Origin: Flavobacterium sp. UBA6721
GTDB taxonomy: Bacteria > Bacteroidota > Bacteroidia > Flavobacteriales > Flavobacteriaceae
Length of the DNA: 64,000 bases
Assembly: GCA_002454195.1 (NCBI GenBank)
Contig: DKIJ01000018.1
Coordinates: 89,598 to 153,597 of the forward strand
Direction: 5' to 3'
Part shown: piece after piece, positions 44,131 through 54,926 of the stretch
How the letters are laid out: each line of letters starts with the position of its first letter
Position numbering within the stretch: the first letter of the stretch is position 1
Program-made: the position numbers and the translations under genes
The notes under the pieces: generated by a model
What the model was told of the DNA's origin: nothing
Database searches by the model: none
What the model saw: only the letters and a program-made list of their open reading frames with translations

Positions 44131-45558
44131 TTAATTCCCTTTCATTAAAACACTTTTAGGTATCTTAATAGAATTACAAGTTGTTTTTCCATTTACAATA
44201 CTCGAGAAATAGAACAACTCCTTATCTTCATCATAAAATGGAGAACCTTCAAAATCGGGTGAATTAATCTTACTCCCTAAATTTATTGGTTCTGACCATT
44301 TTTTCCAGGTATCATCTAAGCGATAAGTCACAAAAAGATCAAAATCACCATAAACACTATACCCATTGCTGCTAAAAATAAGTGTGGTATTGTCAGATAA
44401 CAATTGTGGTAACAATTCATGGCCTGCAGAATTCACACTTTTACCTAAATTTTGAAGTAAACCAAATGTTCCATCTTCTTTTTTAGTTGCAAAATACAAA
44501 TCAGCTCCTCCTTGAGTAAAATCGGTTTCTATACCCATAATAATCGTTTTTCCATCTTTCGAAACACTTAAATCAGCTGTGTCGTTGTAATTATTATAAG
44601 CTGTTATTTTAAGCGGAGAAACTATCTGATAATTACCGTCTTTAAATTCATATAAGGTAAAACCTGTTTCGGTCGAATTTCTCGTATAATTTGCCCCTCC
44701 TTTTATAAGGAAATTGGAATTAGAACTCACAACATAATTATAGGATTCATTTTTACTTAAACTAGGTACTAACTGAGGTTCAGCCCATTTTCCATCGCTT
44801 AATTTTTGACTAATAAAAACCTGATCTGCCTCTTCTGTTTTATTAGTTAAAAAAAGTTTTTGTCCATCATCCGATAACATAAAACTGCTTAATTCGGCTA
44901 CTTGAAAATCCAATATATTTTTATCACCTAAATTTTCAAACGCTGGTTTTGTATGTATCATTGCCTGAATTGGGATTTCAGAATCCGATATTCCTATGGC
45001 ATCAATTTGTTTTTGACCTGGTAGTAGGGCAAAATTAAATTCTACTCTAACTGCTACAACATTTGCTACAGCATTATCTAAAATAGCATACTCAATTCCA
45101 GGATTAAAAACATCCGGTGCTTCCTGAATTTTTCTCCTTTTTCGTTTAAAATAATAATCATGATCCGTTCTAGCTGTTGATTTAAAAGTGGGTGTTCTCC
45201 AATCACTTTTCCGAATCCAGACCGCATCATAACTACCAGAGCCTTTGTCTACTAAAATACGCGTTACACAACCTGCATTTAAATTTTCAAATACAGCAAT
45301 TTGCTTTACAGTTTGTGGTTTTTCAAATCCTACTTCGACAATTTCTCTACCATCAAGAGCATTTTTAGGTGTCCAAGCATTTCCGCTATTTCCACCTTGC
45401 GGGAATACATCAGGTTTACCTAAAATTCGTTTTATACCGTTTTGCTTTCCCCCTAAATCGGAAGAAAACTTAATAACTTTTGATGCCCACTGAATTTGTT
45501 GTGCTTCGGTAGTCCAAAAAACAAAACAAATCCCATACAACAGTATTATTTTTTTCAT
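44131..45558 (-). CDS. exported discoidin-like/PD40 beta-propeller protein
   Basis: A 475-residue protein with a signal peptide (ending TTEAQQ), an N-terminal discoidin-like region of about 180 residues (NALDGREIVEVGFEKPQTVKQ), and WD40-like PD40 repeats further on (FSSNGYSVYGDFDLFVTYR, then NSPDFEGSPFYDEDKELFYF). Such proteins occur near OmpA-type and gliding-associated envelope proteins in this phylum. The ATG at 45558 is preferred to the one four residues upstream. Role unknown; it is followed by a PQQ-like propeller gene in the same strand. Confidence 0.7.
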   Translation of the reverse strand: MKKIILLYGICFVFWTTEAQQIQWASKVIKFSSDLGGKQNGIKRILGKPDVFPQGGNSGNAWTPKNALDGREIVEVGFEKPQTVKQIAVFENLNAGCVTRILVDKGSGSYDAVWIRKSDWRTPTFKSTARTDHDYYFKRKRRKIQEAPDVFNPGIEYAILDNAVANVVAVRVEFNFALLPGQKQIDAIGISDSEIPIQAMIHTKPAFENLGDKNILDFQVAELSSFMLSDDGQKLFLTNKTEEADQVFISQKLSDGKWAEPQLVPSLSKNESYNYVVSSNSNFLIKGGANYTRNSTETGFTLYEFKDGNYQIVSPLKITAYNNYNDTADLSVSKDGKTIIMGIETDFTQGGADLYFATKKEDGTFGLLQNLGKSVNSAGHELLPQLLSDNTTLIFSSNGYSVYGDFDLFVTYRLDDTWKKWSEPINLGSKINSPDFEGSPFYDEDKELFYFSSIVNGKTTCNSIKIPKSVLMKGN

Positions 45559-45625
45559 CGCTTGATACATTTAGAAAGGGGCTATGAAAAAATTCACACC
45601 CCCTTTCAATTACAACTAAAAACGC

Positions 45626-47449
45626 TTAATTATTTACTTTGATTTTTTCTACTTTTCTTCCTTTGAAAGCAAAGATGTACTCTCCGTCTTTAGTAATATC
45701 AATACCATCACCATATTGCGGACTACCTCCTTTACCTTTTGATTGAACAGAACCTTTAGTTTCTCCGTTAGTCATATCAATTCCATAAATGATGTTTTTG
45801 CTGTCTCTTTGGTCTCTCAAGAAATAATTATCCCCAATGTGATAGAAAAAATCTACCCCTTTTATTTTCTCCGTAGCATAAACTCTTGAACCATCTTTTT
45901 TATGGTAAGAAGCTAATCCTTTTTCGGACAACACAACCACTTTATCTCCAAAATCAATCACGTCAGTTGCTTTACCAACCTTGGCATCATTGTGTTTTAC
46001 ATCAAATAATTGTTTGCCAGAAGCAATGTCATAACCGTAAAATTCATCCCCATCGCCTACAAAAACCGTCTTATCAGAATCAATAATTAAGTCTGTTATA
46101 CGTTTGTCAAATTTTTCAGATCTCCAAGCGGTTTTTCCAGTTGCATCATCAAGTGAAAGCAAACTATTTTTTTGAGCTTTATAATCCCAAAAGATATAAG
46201 GCACCCATTCTTTGACTGTACTTCCCATACCATATGAAGTTGTCTCTAATCTATATTCCTGAACTTGCACTTTCCCTCCTACTTGGACCATTATTTTATC
46301 CCCTGTTTTGTAGATATTTGGCATACACAAAGCGCCCGTAATTTTCTCAGAAGCCCAAAGCAATTTTCCCGATTCTAAGTCATGTTTTTCAACATATTTA
46401 GTTCTGTCTCTAGTTCCCAAAATCACAATATAAACAGCGTCATCCGTAAAAAGCGGTTGTGCTAAGGTTCTATAAATTTTAGAACGTTTTCCGCCACTAA
46501 ACATTCCTCCATTAGAACCCTGCATATCATTTTCATAAATTGCTTCCCATAACTTTTGTCCGTTATTGATATTGTATGCCTGAATTCCATCCAAATACAT
46601 GAATAACTTATCTCCTTTAATCCATAAATCAATAATAGCACGACGTGTTACCAACTCTTTTTCTACGGTCCCTCTAAAAGTGGCATCCCAAACTACATCT
46701 CCATTAGTAGCATTAATTTTTACTAATTGGTTTTTAAAACCCGTAAATAAAGCGCCTAGTGCAGTAGGTTTAAAATTGACCATTATGATTTCGTTTCTTT
46801 TAGCATCATAAATATATTTTCCAACCCCACCTTTGAACCGATTGGTTTCCCAAATTTTCTCACCATTTTTAGCTTTAACTAAAATTACCGATGCACGTTG
46901 AGAAATTAAAAAAGCATCCAATTCAAAAATATACTTTACAGTTTCTAATTCGCCTTGATCCAAACCTTCTTCGGCTTTAGTTCCTTTTGGAATCAAATCC
47001 TGATAAGCTTCAGAATTCCACAATTCTTTTCCTGATTTAATATCAATACAAGCAACTCTATCCGTTCCTAATTTTCTTTGGTCAAAAAGAAACAAATAAC
47101 CGCCGTTTTCAGTAAAAATAGTGTACTGCAATTCGGATTTATTAGTACTATTAGTTGTTATTTTCTTGTAATCACCATTCCATATTGGTTTACCATCTTT
47201 GTCTAAAACGGAACTAGAATTATCATCAGTTCCTACAATTAATTCTCCATTACTGTTTACAACTGCTAATCTGGTTGCTTTGTTATCGAATTCCGATTCC
47301 CAAACAGTTGAAAAACTTCCTGTTTTTTTTCCGGCACTTCCTCCTGAAACGGCACTCTTAGCCTTTTCTAATAATTTCCCAAATTGGGCAAAAGCTGGTA
47401 ATGTACTTCCGACACAGAAAGCCAGCATCACTAAAGTAATTTTTTTCAT
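45626..47449 (-). CDS. exported PQQ-like beta-propeller protein
   Basis: A signal peptide (ending AFAQ) precedes a long propeller of PQQ-like repeats, for example LVKINATNGDVVWDATFRGT, AYNINNGQKLWEAIYEND and GYDIASGKQLFDVK, across residues 45-600. It does not carry the Ca/PQQ ligands of dehydrogenases, so it is likely a binding or scaffold propeller. At 607 residues it is longer than BamB. The gene precedes the discoidin/PD40 gene by 67 bases and probably shares its transcript. Confidence 0.75.
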   Translation of the reverse strand: MKKITLVMLAFCVGSTLPAFAQFGKLLEKAKSAVSGGSAGKKTGSFSTVWESEFDNKATRLAVVNSNGELIVGTDDNSSSVLDKDGKPIWNGDYKKITTNSTNKSELQYTIFTENGGYLFLFDQRKLGTDRVACIDIKSGKELWNSEAYQDLIPKGTKAEEGLDQGELETVKYIFELDAFLISQRASVILVKAKNGEKIWETNRFKGGVGKYIYDAKRNEIIMVNFKPTALGALFTGFKNQLVKINATNGDVVWDATFRGTVEKELVTRRAIIDLWIKGDKLFMYLDGIQAYNINNGQKLWEAIYENDMQGSNGGMFSGGKRSKIYRTLAQPLFTDDAVYIVILGTRDRTKYVEKHDLESGKLLWASEKITGALCMPNIYKTGDKIMVQVGGKVQVQEYRLETTSYGMGSTVKEWVPYIFWDYKAQKNSLLSLDDATGKTAWRSEKFDKRITDLIIDSDKTVFVGDGDEFYGYDIASGKQLFDVKHNDAKVGKATDVIDFGDKVVVLSEKGLASYHKKDGSRVYATEKIKGVDFFYHIGDNYFLRDQRDSKNIIYGIDMTNGETKGSVQSKGKGGSPQYGDGIDITKDGEYIFAFKGRKVEKIKVNN

Positions 47450-47511
47450 TTTTTGCGTTTTTAAGTTGTTTTATAAATGTTTATTGCGTTTTACATCTAG
47501 ACTATTTTCTA

Positions 47512-47886
47512 TCAAAATGTTATTGAATAGCGAATTTTATAGCGCTGTTGTTTTTGAAGCTTAAAATTGAATTTGTGTTCTAAAATGTATTCCGAAATAA
47601 AATTGGTAAACATTGCATTATCAATGTCGCTATCTACTTTGAAGAATGTAGCTACTTTACCATTTTGAATCACTCCAATGTCGGCAACAATAGTTCCTTT
47701 TACCTCATTGAATTTTTTGGTTTTCTTTTTTAAAAAATCTTCCGATTTAAAAACTGCATCCACCTCGGCAGTTACAGCCTCGGCAACAACTTCTTCGTCA
47801 GTAAGAACTTTTCTTTGAGCAAAAACTGAAGTAGAGAAGAAAAGTTGGAGTATCCCCAATAACAATGTGTATCGAATCAATTTCAT
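47512..47886 (-). CDS. hypothetical exported protein
   Basis: A 124-residue protein with a signal peptide (ending VFAQ), then a short domain with GTIVADIGVIQNGKVATFFK. Ending in KLQKQQRYKIRYSITF, it resembles the TonB C-terminal-like fold in its alternating strands, but I do not recognise it with confidence. It lies upstream of the PQQ-propeller gene, 62 bases away. Confidence 0.55.
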   Translation of the reverse strand: MKLIRYTLLLGILQLFFSTSVFAQRKVLTDEEVVAEAVTAEVDAVFKSEDFLKKKTKKFNEVKGTIVADIGVIQNGKVATFFKVDSDIDNAMFTNFISEYILEHKFNFKLQKQQRYKIRYSITF

Positions 47887-47960
47887 CTAAGTTTTTTTAA
47901 TGTTACTTAGCAAAATTGAACCAATAATAAGAGGCAATCAATACGAAAAATTACGTATTT

Positions 47961-48923
47961 TTAAAATTGAATGTGAGAAAATTGAGTTTGAAGTAATGCA
48001 ATTTTAGCTTGTAGTTTAGCTACAAACTTAAGATGACTTTCTGATTCAGGATTAAAAGGACGATGGTTTAACCCGCTCTGAATACTGCCAATCTCTTCCA
48101 ATACTGGCAATGCCGATTTTGAAACTGTTGTTTCTTTAAATCGTTGCCAGATGTAATCAATAGCAACCTGATTAGGATGCAACATATCTTCGGCATAAAA
48201 ACGATAATCACGCAGCTCGTCCATCATAATTTCGTAACTCGGAAAATAGATTGAAGATTTTAGATTATAGATAGTCGAATCCTCTAAAACTTGACGAATG
48301 GCACTAATTAAATGCGCTTTACTTAGCGTATTTTCTACAAAACCATCTTTGATGTGGCGCACTGGCGAAACCGTAAATATAAATTTGACATTAGGATTTA
48401 CTTTTTGAATTAGCGCAATTGTATTTAGGATGGAATTTTGAATAACCTCAACCGAAAGCAGTTCTTTTGAAAACTGTTTTTGAGGCACTTTATGACAATT
48501 GGCTACAATTTGCTCACTTTCTATATGGCGATACACCCAAGAAGTTCCATAGGTAATTAAGAAATGCGTTGATTTTGTTATTTGGTTATTTGTTGCAACA
48601 ACTAATTCATTTAATAATTTCAAAAAAGTTGCTTTATCTGGATTTGAAAGTTCCGAATGAACTTCAAAAGAATGCCATAAATCATTGTGAAAAAAAACAT
48701 CTTTTTCGGTAAAAAAATCTTTATCTACGGCTCTTTCGATTAATTTTCCGATAGTAACAGGATTAAAAATAATACCAAATGGATTACAGGAATTCTGAAA
48801 TTTATAATAATCCAATTGGGCCGCCATATTTACCGCAAAACAGGAACCCAGACTTAGAATTCTGGAATGATAATCAATAGGAAATGGATTTTCAGCAATT
48901 GGAATTACGGTACGAAACAGCAT
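47961..48923 (-). CDS. GSCFA-domain protein
   Basis: A 320-residue protein with the family-naming motif GSCFAVNMAAQLDYYKF near the N terminus, a central VSPVRHIKDGFVENTLSKAH stretch and YAEDMLHPNQVAIDYIW. It is of the GDSL/SGNH esterase-like type with an Asp/Ser pattern. The ATG at 48923 is used because an upstream TTG adds only five residues. Its substrate and place are unknown. Confidence 0.88.
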   Translation of the reverse strand: MLFRTVIPIAENPFPIDYHSRILSLGSCFAVNMAAQLDYYKFQNSCNPFGIIFNPVTIGKLIERAVDKDFFTEKDVFFHNDLWHSFEVHSELSNPDKATFLKLLNELVVATNNQITKSTHFLITYGTSWVYRHIESEQIVANCHKVPQKQFSKELLSVEVIQNSILNTIALIQKVNPNVKFIFTVSPVRHIKDGFVENTLSKAHLISAIRQVLEDSTIYNLKSSIYFPSYEIMMDELRDYRFYAEDMLHPNQVAIDYIWQRFKETTVSKSALPVLEEIGSIQSGLNHRPFNPESESHLKFVAKLQAKIALLQTQFSHIQF

Positions 48924-48955
48924 TACATTTTTTTCCAAAAATAAGTATTAAAATA

Positions 48956-49726
48956 TTAATACAAATATTGGATTTTAGAATAATTAGGATTATTCAAACT
49001 TGACTCTGATTCTTGCTCCGTTGGATTATTGTCTTTGTCGTATTTATAAGATATAGTATGCATTTTTGCCGAAGAAATTGTTTGATCACCTACTACAACC
49101 GCTGTTTCAGCAACAATCATAACAACATTGTTTTTTGACACAATAGCAGCTTTATCTAATAATTTATTATAACCTACAATACTATTATATGGGTTATTAT
49201 AAGTATCGTATTCGTATGATATTGTAGTAGTGGTTACTTTGTCATCTGCGATTACATCGAAAACATTCTCACTCTTAACCAAATTATCATTTTTAAAATA
49301 CAAAACACCATGACTTAATTTTTGTCCTTCTTCCTTTGAAGACCCCAAAAATTTCTCATATGAAATTTTACCATCACTAGCATGAGTATAATAAATCACA
49401 TAATTTTCAGAAGAAGTAAGTTTGACTAATTGCTCATTTTCATAAGTATACTCTAAAACAACACTCGATTCATTTAGCTTATTATAGCTTACAATTTTAG
49501 TAATTAAACCATTGTTGTAGGTATATTCAATTTTTTGTTTTGAATTTTCAGAGCTTATGATTTGATTGTCAAGATACTTAAAAATGGAATTTTCAGAAAC
49601 ACCATTTTCAGTAGTTTCTATCATTTTGATAAAAATTTTCCCCTTATCGTCCTTATCATTTGCACAAGAAGTCAAAAGAATCGCTACGGTAGCAATCAAA
49701 AAAAATAGTTGGGTAATTTTTTGCAT
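48956..49726 (-). CDS. hypothetical lipoprotein
   Basis: A 256-residue protein with a lipoprotein signal ending LLTSC. The body has RHS-like tyrosine-rich strands with repeats of the type IEYTYNNGLITKIV, LEYTYENEQLVKLT, TISYEYDTYNNPYNS and ISYKYDKDNNPTEQES, a repeated pattern common in Bacteroidota lipoproteins. I chose the ATG at 49726 rather than the GTG before it. Function unknown. Confidence 0.65.
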   Translation of the reverse strand: MQKITQLFFLIATVAILLTSCANDKDDKGKIFIKMIETTENGVSENSIFKYLDNQIISSENSKQKIEYTYNNGLITKIVSYNKLNESSVVLEYTYENEQLVKLTSSENYVIYYTHASDGKISYEKFLGSSKEEGQKLSHGVLYFKNDNLVKSENVFDVIADDKVTTTTISYEYDTYNNPYNSIVGYNKLLDKAAIVSKNNVVMIVAETAVVVGDQTISSAKMHTISYKYDKDNNPTEQESESSLNNPNYSKIQYLY

Positions 49727-50081
49727 CACGAAATAGGTTAATTAAACTAAAAATTTGGGTTTTCAAAACTATATATTTAACATGGCTGTAGCAACAAAAT
49801 AAGTTTAACGACTAAAAAACTCGTTAAAAAGTGCTTTTTTACCTCTAAAATTCACCAAATTATTATTGCACAGAATATATTCAAAATGAAGATGATTTTA
49901 GCTAAAAAAACAGCACAAAGCGTTGCTTTTTTACACGAAATCAGCCAATTTTAAAACCCTTTTTTAACGACCAAATGCACTCGCAAAGCGGTTTAAAGAG
50001 TTTTTTTTTCCTTTCAACGATTTTAAGTTGTATAGTTCGAATTTGCTTCTACATTTGACTTGTATACCAGTAAAATATATT
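49727..50081. other. 355-base spacer without gene
   Basis: AT-rich sequence between the divergent lipoprotein gene and the small ORF at 50082. I see no TANNTTTG promoter pair of convincing quality, no hairpin and no ORF. Short runs such as AAAAAGTGCTTTTTT and GCAAAGCGG occur, but nothing firm. Confidence 0.5.
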
Positions 50082-50462
50082 ATGAAAAACATTTTCAACC
50101 CTATTTACAGACAGGACTATTTAGAAGGCTATTCTAAAGGACAAAATCCTCACACTAAAGTAAAAATTTCAACTAGCACGGCTTTTAATGAAGGTTTTAA
50201 ATCTGGTAGACTTGACTATGAGAGTCTTAATGGAAACATCCTTGATGGCATTCCTAAAAAAATTGTAAACGAAAAAGTCCTAGATGAATTTCTACTTGCT
50301 GGCTTATTAGGTATTAATGTTGATACAGATGGCTATAATCATTATCAAATAAGTGTTTTATTGAAATGGTATCAAAGCGGTATTGAACAATACGACCCAA
50401 AAGAAAACAATTATTTATTAGACATTTTAGAAGAAAACGGAATAGAAACCAGTCACAACTAA
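50082..50462 (+). CDS. hypothetical protein
   Basis: A 126-residue soluble protein. It contains two similar segments, DYLEGYSKGQNPHTK and AFNEGFKSGRLDYESLNG, whose EGYxxG/EGFxxGRxDYE pattern suggests a repeated helical hairpin. The rest is Asn/Asp/Lys-rich. The ATG at 50082 replaces a TTG 18 codons upstream. No family recognised. The terminator downstream supports a real transcript. Confidence 0.55.
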   Translation: MKNIFNPIYRQDYLEGYSKGQNPHTKVKISTSTAFNEGFKSGRLDYESLNGNILDGIPKKIVNEKVLDEFLLAGLLGINVDTDGYNHYQISVLLKWYQSGIEQYDPKENNYLLDILEENGIETSHN

Positions 50463-50485
50463 ATTATATAAATAACCAAAAACGA

Positions 50486-50523
50486 AAAACCCTTTTAGTT
50501 TGCTTTCAAACTAAAAGGGTTTT
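50486..50523. terminator. bidirectional intrinsic terminator
   Basis: A perfect 17-bp stem (50486-50502 and 50507-50523) with a four-base loop, arms AAAACCCTTTTAGTTTG and its complement, lies between convergent genes. Confidence 0.9.
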
Positions 50524-50545
50524 CTATTTTAGTGTACTTTGCAAT

Positions 50546-53182
50546 TTATTTCACAAAATCAATAGCTTTTGCTAAAGCTTCTGGAATGCCAGCTGCATTT
50601 TTACCTCCTGCAGTAGCAAAGAACGGCTGTCCACCACCACCACCTTGGATAAACTTTCCTAACTCACGAACAACTTGTCCAGCATTTAAGTTTTTCTCCG
50701 CTACTAATTCTTTCGAAATATAGCAGCTTAACATTGGTTTTCCTTCTTCGGCAGTAGCCAAAACTAAAAACAAATTATTCCCTAAATTACCCAACTCATA
50801 CGCTAAATCTTTCGCCCCCTCTGGGTTCAAATCTACTTGTTTTGCTAAGAATTGTACTCCGTTTACTTCTTGTAATTCCTGAGCCAATTCGGCTTTCATA
50901 TTTTTAGCTTTCTCTTTCAACAAAGCTTCTACTTGTTTTTTCAACTTCGCATTTTCATCCTGTAAAGAAACCACCGCTTTTACAGCGTCCTGAGGATTTT
51001 TTAATGCCGATTTAATTTCGCTCAACAATTCTTCTTGCGAAGCAAAAAACTGTCTTACACCTTCTCCGGTAATCGCTTCAATACGACGAATTCCAGCTGC
51101 CACAGCACCTTCCGAAACAATTTTGAAAGACCAGATATCAGCTGTGTTGTTTACGTGAATACCTCCACACAACTCCATACTGTCTCCAAATTTAATCGCA
51201 CGAACATTATCACCATATTTTTCACCAAACAAAGTCATTGCACCTTCGTCTAAAGCTTGTTGGATAGGAATACTTCTTCTTTCAATCAAAGGCAATTGCT
51301 CCTGGATTCTTGCATTCACAAAATCTTCCACCTGTTGCAATTCCTCATCCGTTACCTTTGAGAAATGAGAAAAGTCAAAACGTAAATTTTTAGGATTTAC
51401 CAATGATCCTTTTTGTTCCACATGAGTTCCTAAAATAGCACGCAAAGCCTGATGCATCAAGTGAGTAGCCGAGTGATTTTTAGAAGTATTCGTTCTTAAA
51501 TCTGTATTTACTTTTGCAACGAATGAAGCTGTAAGATTTTCAGGCAATTTTTTAGCAAAATGCAAAATCAAATTGTTTTCTTTCTTAGTATCAATGATTC
51601 CGATTGTTTCATTTGCCGAAACTAAAACTCCTTTATCTCCTACTTGTCCTCCTCCTTCTGGATAAAACGGTGTAGCATCTAACACAATCTGGTACATAAC
51701 ACCATCTTTTTTAGAATCTACTTTACGGATACGAGTAATTTTGACCTCATTTTCTACTTGGTCATAACCCACAAAAGATTCTACGTTACCATCTACTAAA
51801 ACCTTCCAGTCATCGGTAGAAACTTCAGAAGCTGCGCGGGAACGGTTCTTTTGTTCCTGCATCGAAGCATCAAATTCTTCTTCATTGAATGACATGCCTT
51901 TCTCTTTCAAAATCAAAGCTGTCAAATCTTTTGGAAAACCAAAAGTATCGTATAATTCGAATGCTTTTACTCCAGAAACTTCCGTTCCTTTTGTTTCAGC
52001 CACTACATTTTCCAATAATTGCAATCCTTGATCTAAAGTTCTCAAGAAAGAAGCTTCTTCTTCACGAATGACATTTGTAACCAAAGTTTGTTGTTTTTTG
52101 ATTTCTGGGAAAAACTCACCCATTTGATCCGCTAAAACAGCGACTAATTGGTTAATAAAAGGCTCTTTAGTATTCAAGAAAGTAAATCCGTAACGAATCG
52201 CACGACGTAAAATACGACGAATTACATAACCCGCTCCGTTGTTTGATGGCAATTGTCCATCGGCAATCGCAAAGGCTACCGCACGCACGTGATCTACAAT
52301 AACACGAATTGCAATGTTGATTTTGTTTTGCTCTTCGCTAATATTTTTAACTTCGTTTGAAGTATATTTTAATCCTGTAATTTGCTCTACTTTTTCAATC
52401 AGCGGTGTAAATACATCCGTATCGTAGTTTGATGTTACTCCTTGCATCGCCATACACAAACGCTCAAATCCCATTCCGGTATCAACGTGTTGTGCTGGTA
52501 ATTTTTCTAACGAACCATCGGCTTTACGGTTGAATTCCATAAATACATTGTTCCAAATTTCCACTACCTGCGGATGATCGGCATTTACTAAGCTAAAACC
52601 TGAAATAGCCGCTCTTTCGTCGTCTGAACGTAAATCGATGTGAATTTCTGAACAAGGCCCGCATGGTCCCTGATCCCCCATTTCCCAGAAATTGTCTTTT
52701 TTGTTTCCAAGGATAATGCGGTCTTCCGAAACGAATTGTTTCCAAATATCAAAAGCATCTTGGTCAAAAGGCACATTCTCCGCTTCGTTTCCTTCAAAAA
52801 CAGAAACATACAAACGGTCTTTGTCTAATTTCAACACTTCAGTCAAAAATTCCCAAGCCCATGGAATAGCCTCTTTTTTGAAATAATCTCCAAAAGACCA
52901 GTTTCCAAGCATTTCAAACATAGTGTGATGATACGTATCAAAACCTACATCCTCTAAATCGTTGTGCTTTCCTGAAACACGAAGACATTTTTGCGTATCG
53001 GCAATACGATTACTTTTTGGAGTGGCGTTTCCTAAGAAATACTCTTTAAACTGTGCCATACCTGAGTTATTAAACATCAAAGTAGGGTCGTCTTTTAGAA
53101 CAATAGGAGCCGAAGGAACAATTAAATGTCCTTTACTTTCAAAGAATTGTAAATACGCTTTGCGAATGTCTTGTGATTTCAT
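50546..53182 (-). CDS. alaS: alanyl-tRNA synthetase AlaS
   Basis: An 878-residue enzyme with all AlaS parts: the class II core at the N terminus ([33 protein letters not shown]), the editing domain with [11 protein letters not shown] and CGGIHV zinc ligands (about 560-680), and the C-terminal C-Ala/DHHA1 domain (about 740-878, [16 protein letters not shown]). It charges tRNA-Ala. The reading frame is intact and of the usual length. Confidence 0.97.
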   Translation of the reverse strand: MKSQDIRKAYLQFFESKGHLIVPSAPIVLKDDPTLMFNNSGMAQFKEYFLGNATPKSNRIADTQKCLRVSGKHNDLEDVGFDTYHHTMFEMLGNWSFGDYFKKEAIPWAWEFLTEVLKLDKDRLYVSVFEGNEAENVPFDQDAFDIWKQFVSEDRIILGNKKDNFWEMGDQGPCGPCSEIHIDLRSDDERAAISGFSLVNADHPQVVEIWNNVFMEFNRKADGSLEKLPAQHVDTGMGFERLCMAMQGVTSNYDTDVFTPLIEKVEQITGLKYTSNEVKNISEEQNKINIAIRVIVDHVRAVAFAIADGQLPSNNGAGYVIRRILRRAIRYGFTFLNTKEPFINQLVAVLADQMGEFFPEIKKQQTLVTNVIREEEASFLRTLDQGLQLLENVVAETKGTEVSGVKAFELYDTFGFPKDLTALILKEKGMSFNEEEFDASMQEQKNRSRAASEVSTDDWKVLVDGNVESFVGYDQVENEVKITRIRKVDSKKDGVMYQIVLDATPFYPEGGGQVGDKGVLVSANETIGIIDTKKENNLILHFAKKLPENLTASFVAKVNTDLRTNTSKNHSATHLMHQALRAILGTHVEQKGSLVNPKNLRFDFSHFSKVTDEELQQVEDFVNARIQEQLPLIERRSIPIQQALDEGAMTLFGEKYGDNVRAIKFGDSMELCGGIHVNNTADIWSFKIVSEGAVAAGIRRIEAITGEGVRQFFASQEELLSEIKSALKNPQDAVKAVVSLQDENAKLKKQVEALLKEKAKNMKAELAQELQEVNGVQFLAKQVDLNPEGAKDLAYELGNLGNNLFLVLATAEEGKPMLSCYISKELVAEKNLNAGQVVRELGKFIQGGGGGQPFFATAGGKNAAGIPEALAKAIDFVK

Positions 53183-53401
53183 TTTTATTTTTTTTTGCCA
53201 CTAAGGCGCTAAGGCACAAAGTTTTTATTTGTTTTTTTTAAAACTCCTAAATTCAACAATTTTTAAATCACTGAATTTTTAGCTCTTTCAATCAATTTTA
53301 TATTATATTTAATACTAAAAAAAGGGTCGAACAACTAAAACATTTATTAAATTTGTTCAATGCGCTTTTTTTGGAGCTGCAAAAATAGGGTATTTTAAAA
53401 T

Positions 53402-54379
53402 ATGGCGAAAGTAAAATATTATTACGATTCTGAAAATCTGGCATATCGCAAAATTAAAGTCAAGAAAAGAAAAAAAGTAGGCTTTGTAGCCTTGTTTTTA
53501 CTGGCTTCAGCTTTATTTGGATTTCTCAGCTTTGTTCTTTTATTAAACACTCCCTATTTTGACACCCCAAAAGACCGTTTATTACTTCGTGAAATTGAGA
53601 ATCTGAAGCTAAATTATGCCGTTTTGAATAAAAAAATGGATCAGGTTGATAATGCCATCGAAGCCATTGAAGAACGAGACAATAATTTATACCGCACTTA
53701 TTTCAATACGGCTCCTATTCCTGCAGAAGAAAGAAAAGCAGGTTTTACTGATGTAAATCGATACAAAGCGCTGGAAGGTTATGACAATACCCAACTGGTT
53801 TTACAAACAACTAAACGAATGGATGTATTGACCAAAGAATTAGCTATACAATCCAAATCCTTAGATTATATTTTAAAACTCGCTAAAGAAAAAAACAAAT
53901 TATTAGCTGCCATTCCTGCCATCCAACCTGTCAGAAATGAAAATTTAAAACAAATGGCATCTGGTTTCGGTTATCGCACAGACCCTTTTACCAAAGTAAG
54001 AAAAATGCACGAAGGCATGGATTTTACAGCAAAAAAAGGAACTCCTGTTTTTGCCACAGGTGACGGAGTTGTAAAACAAGCTGACAACAGAGCGTCTGGA
54101 TATGGTAATCATATTGTGATTAGGCACGGTTATGGATACGAAACTTTGTATGCGCATTTGAGCAAATACAATTGCAAACCAGGACAACGAATAAAACGTG
54201 GAGACATTATTGGTTATGTAGGAAGCACGGGACGATCAGAAGCGCCACATTTGCATTATGAAGTACATAAAGATGGTCGTGTCGTAAATCCGCTTAATTT
54301 TTATTATGGTAATATTTCTGCTGCAGAATACGTTGCTATATCTAAATTAGCTAACCAAGAAAATCAATCTCTGGATTAG
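53402..54379 (+). CDS. M23-family peptidase, cell-wall endopeptidase
   Basis: A short cytoplasmic segment and one membrane helix (about 25-50) are followed by a coiled-coil stretch (about 55-190) and a C-terminal M23 domain. The zinc motifs are HEGMDF and HLHYEVHKDG, with the glycine-rich KKGTPVFATGDG between. It cuts peptidoglycan cross-links in the periplasm. It is divergent from alaS and precedes the merR gene. Confidence 0.92.
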   Translation: MAKVKYYYDSENLAYRKIKVKKRKKVGFVALFLLASALFGFLSFVLLLNTPYFDTPKDRLLLREIENLKLNYAVLNKKMDQVDNAIEAIEERDNNLYRTYFNTAPIPAEERKAGFTDVNRYKALEGYDNTQLVLQTTKRMDVLTKELAIQSKSLDYILKLAKEKNKLLAAIPAIQPVRNENLKQMASGFGYRTDPFTKVRKMHEGMDFTAKKGTPVFATGDGVVKQADNRASGYGNHIVIRHGYGYETLYAHLSKYNCKPGQRIKRGDIIGYVGSTGRSEAPHLHYEVHKDGRVVNPLNFYYGNISAAEYVAISKLANQENQSLD

Positions 54380-54499
54380 TATTCAGTGTTCAGCTTTAGA
54401 GTAATCAGTCACTTGATTAACGTTTTTTGACTGTTAATTGCTCATTTTAGAATTAAAATATTGGATTTTGAAATTTATTAATTTGGAATTTAAAAAAAC

Positions 54500-54832
54500 A
54501 TGCACATAGAATTACAACCAGGAAAAAGATACTATAGCATTGGTGAAGTGGCCAAAGCATTTGATGTCAATGCTTCATTAATTCGTTTTTGGGATAGTGA
54601 GTTTGACATTTTAAAGCCTAAAAAGAACGCCAAGGGCAATCGAATGTTTACACCCGAAGACATCAAGAACCTTCAGCTCATTTACCATTTGGTTAAAGAA
54701 AGAGGTTTTACACTGGAAGGAGCTAAGACCCATTTGAAAGAAGGACAAAAGAAAACCTTAGACAAATTTGAAATTATTAGCAAACTAGAAGCTATAAAAG
54801 TACAGTTGACTAATATAAAAAATGAGTTATGA
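54500..54832 (+). CDS. MerR-family regulator
   Basis: A 110-residue regulator with the winged helix of MerR proteins: YYSIGEVAKAFDVNASLIRF, FWDSEFDILKPKK and NRMFTPEDIKNLQLIYHLVK. It has a short helical tail and no cysteine-based sensor, so the effector is unknown. The stop lies in the first unit of the GAGTTAT repeat. Confidence 0.88.
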   Translation: MHIELQPGKRYYSIGEVAKAFDVNASLIRFWDSEFDILKPKKNAKGNRMFTPEDIKNLQLIYHLVKERGFTLEGAKTHLKEGQKKTLDKFEIISKLEAIKVQLTNIKNEL

Positions 54833-54865
54833 GTTATGAGTTATGAGTTATGAGTTATGAGTTAT
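54824..54865 (+). repeat. (GAGTTAT)6 tandem array across the merR stop
   Basis: Six exact 7-base copies run from 54824 to 54865. The merR gene ends inside the first copies (GAG TTA TGA). Loss or gain of units would not change the stop by more than a few codons. A tetranucleotide run (AAAT-type) follows at 54873-54900. The unit is the same, inverted, as that at 25242-25325. Confidence 0.9.
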
Positions 54866-54926
54866 GAATTAGAAATAAATAAATAAATAAATAAAAATAA
54901 ATTAATAAACTTTAAATTAAACAAAC

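Noticed and set aside
54824..54865. Phase-variable switch of merR
   Set aside because: All three frames reach a TGA within the array, so copy changes would only alter the last few residues.
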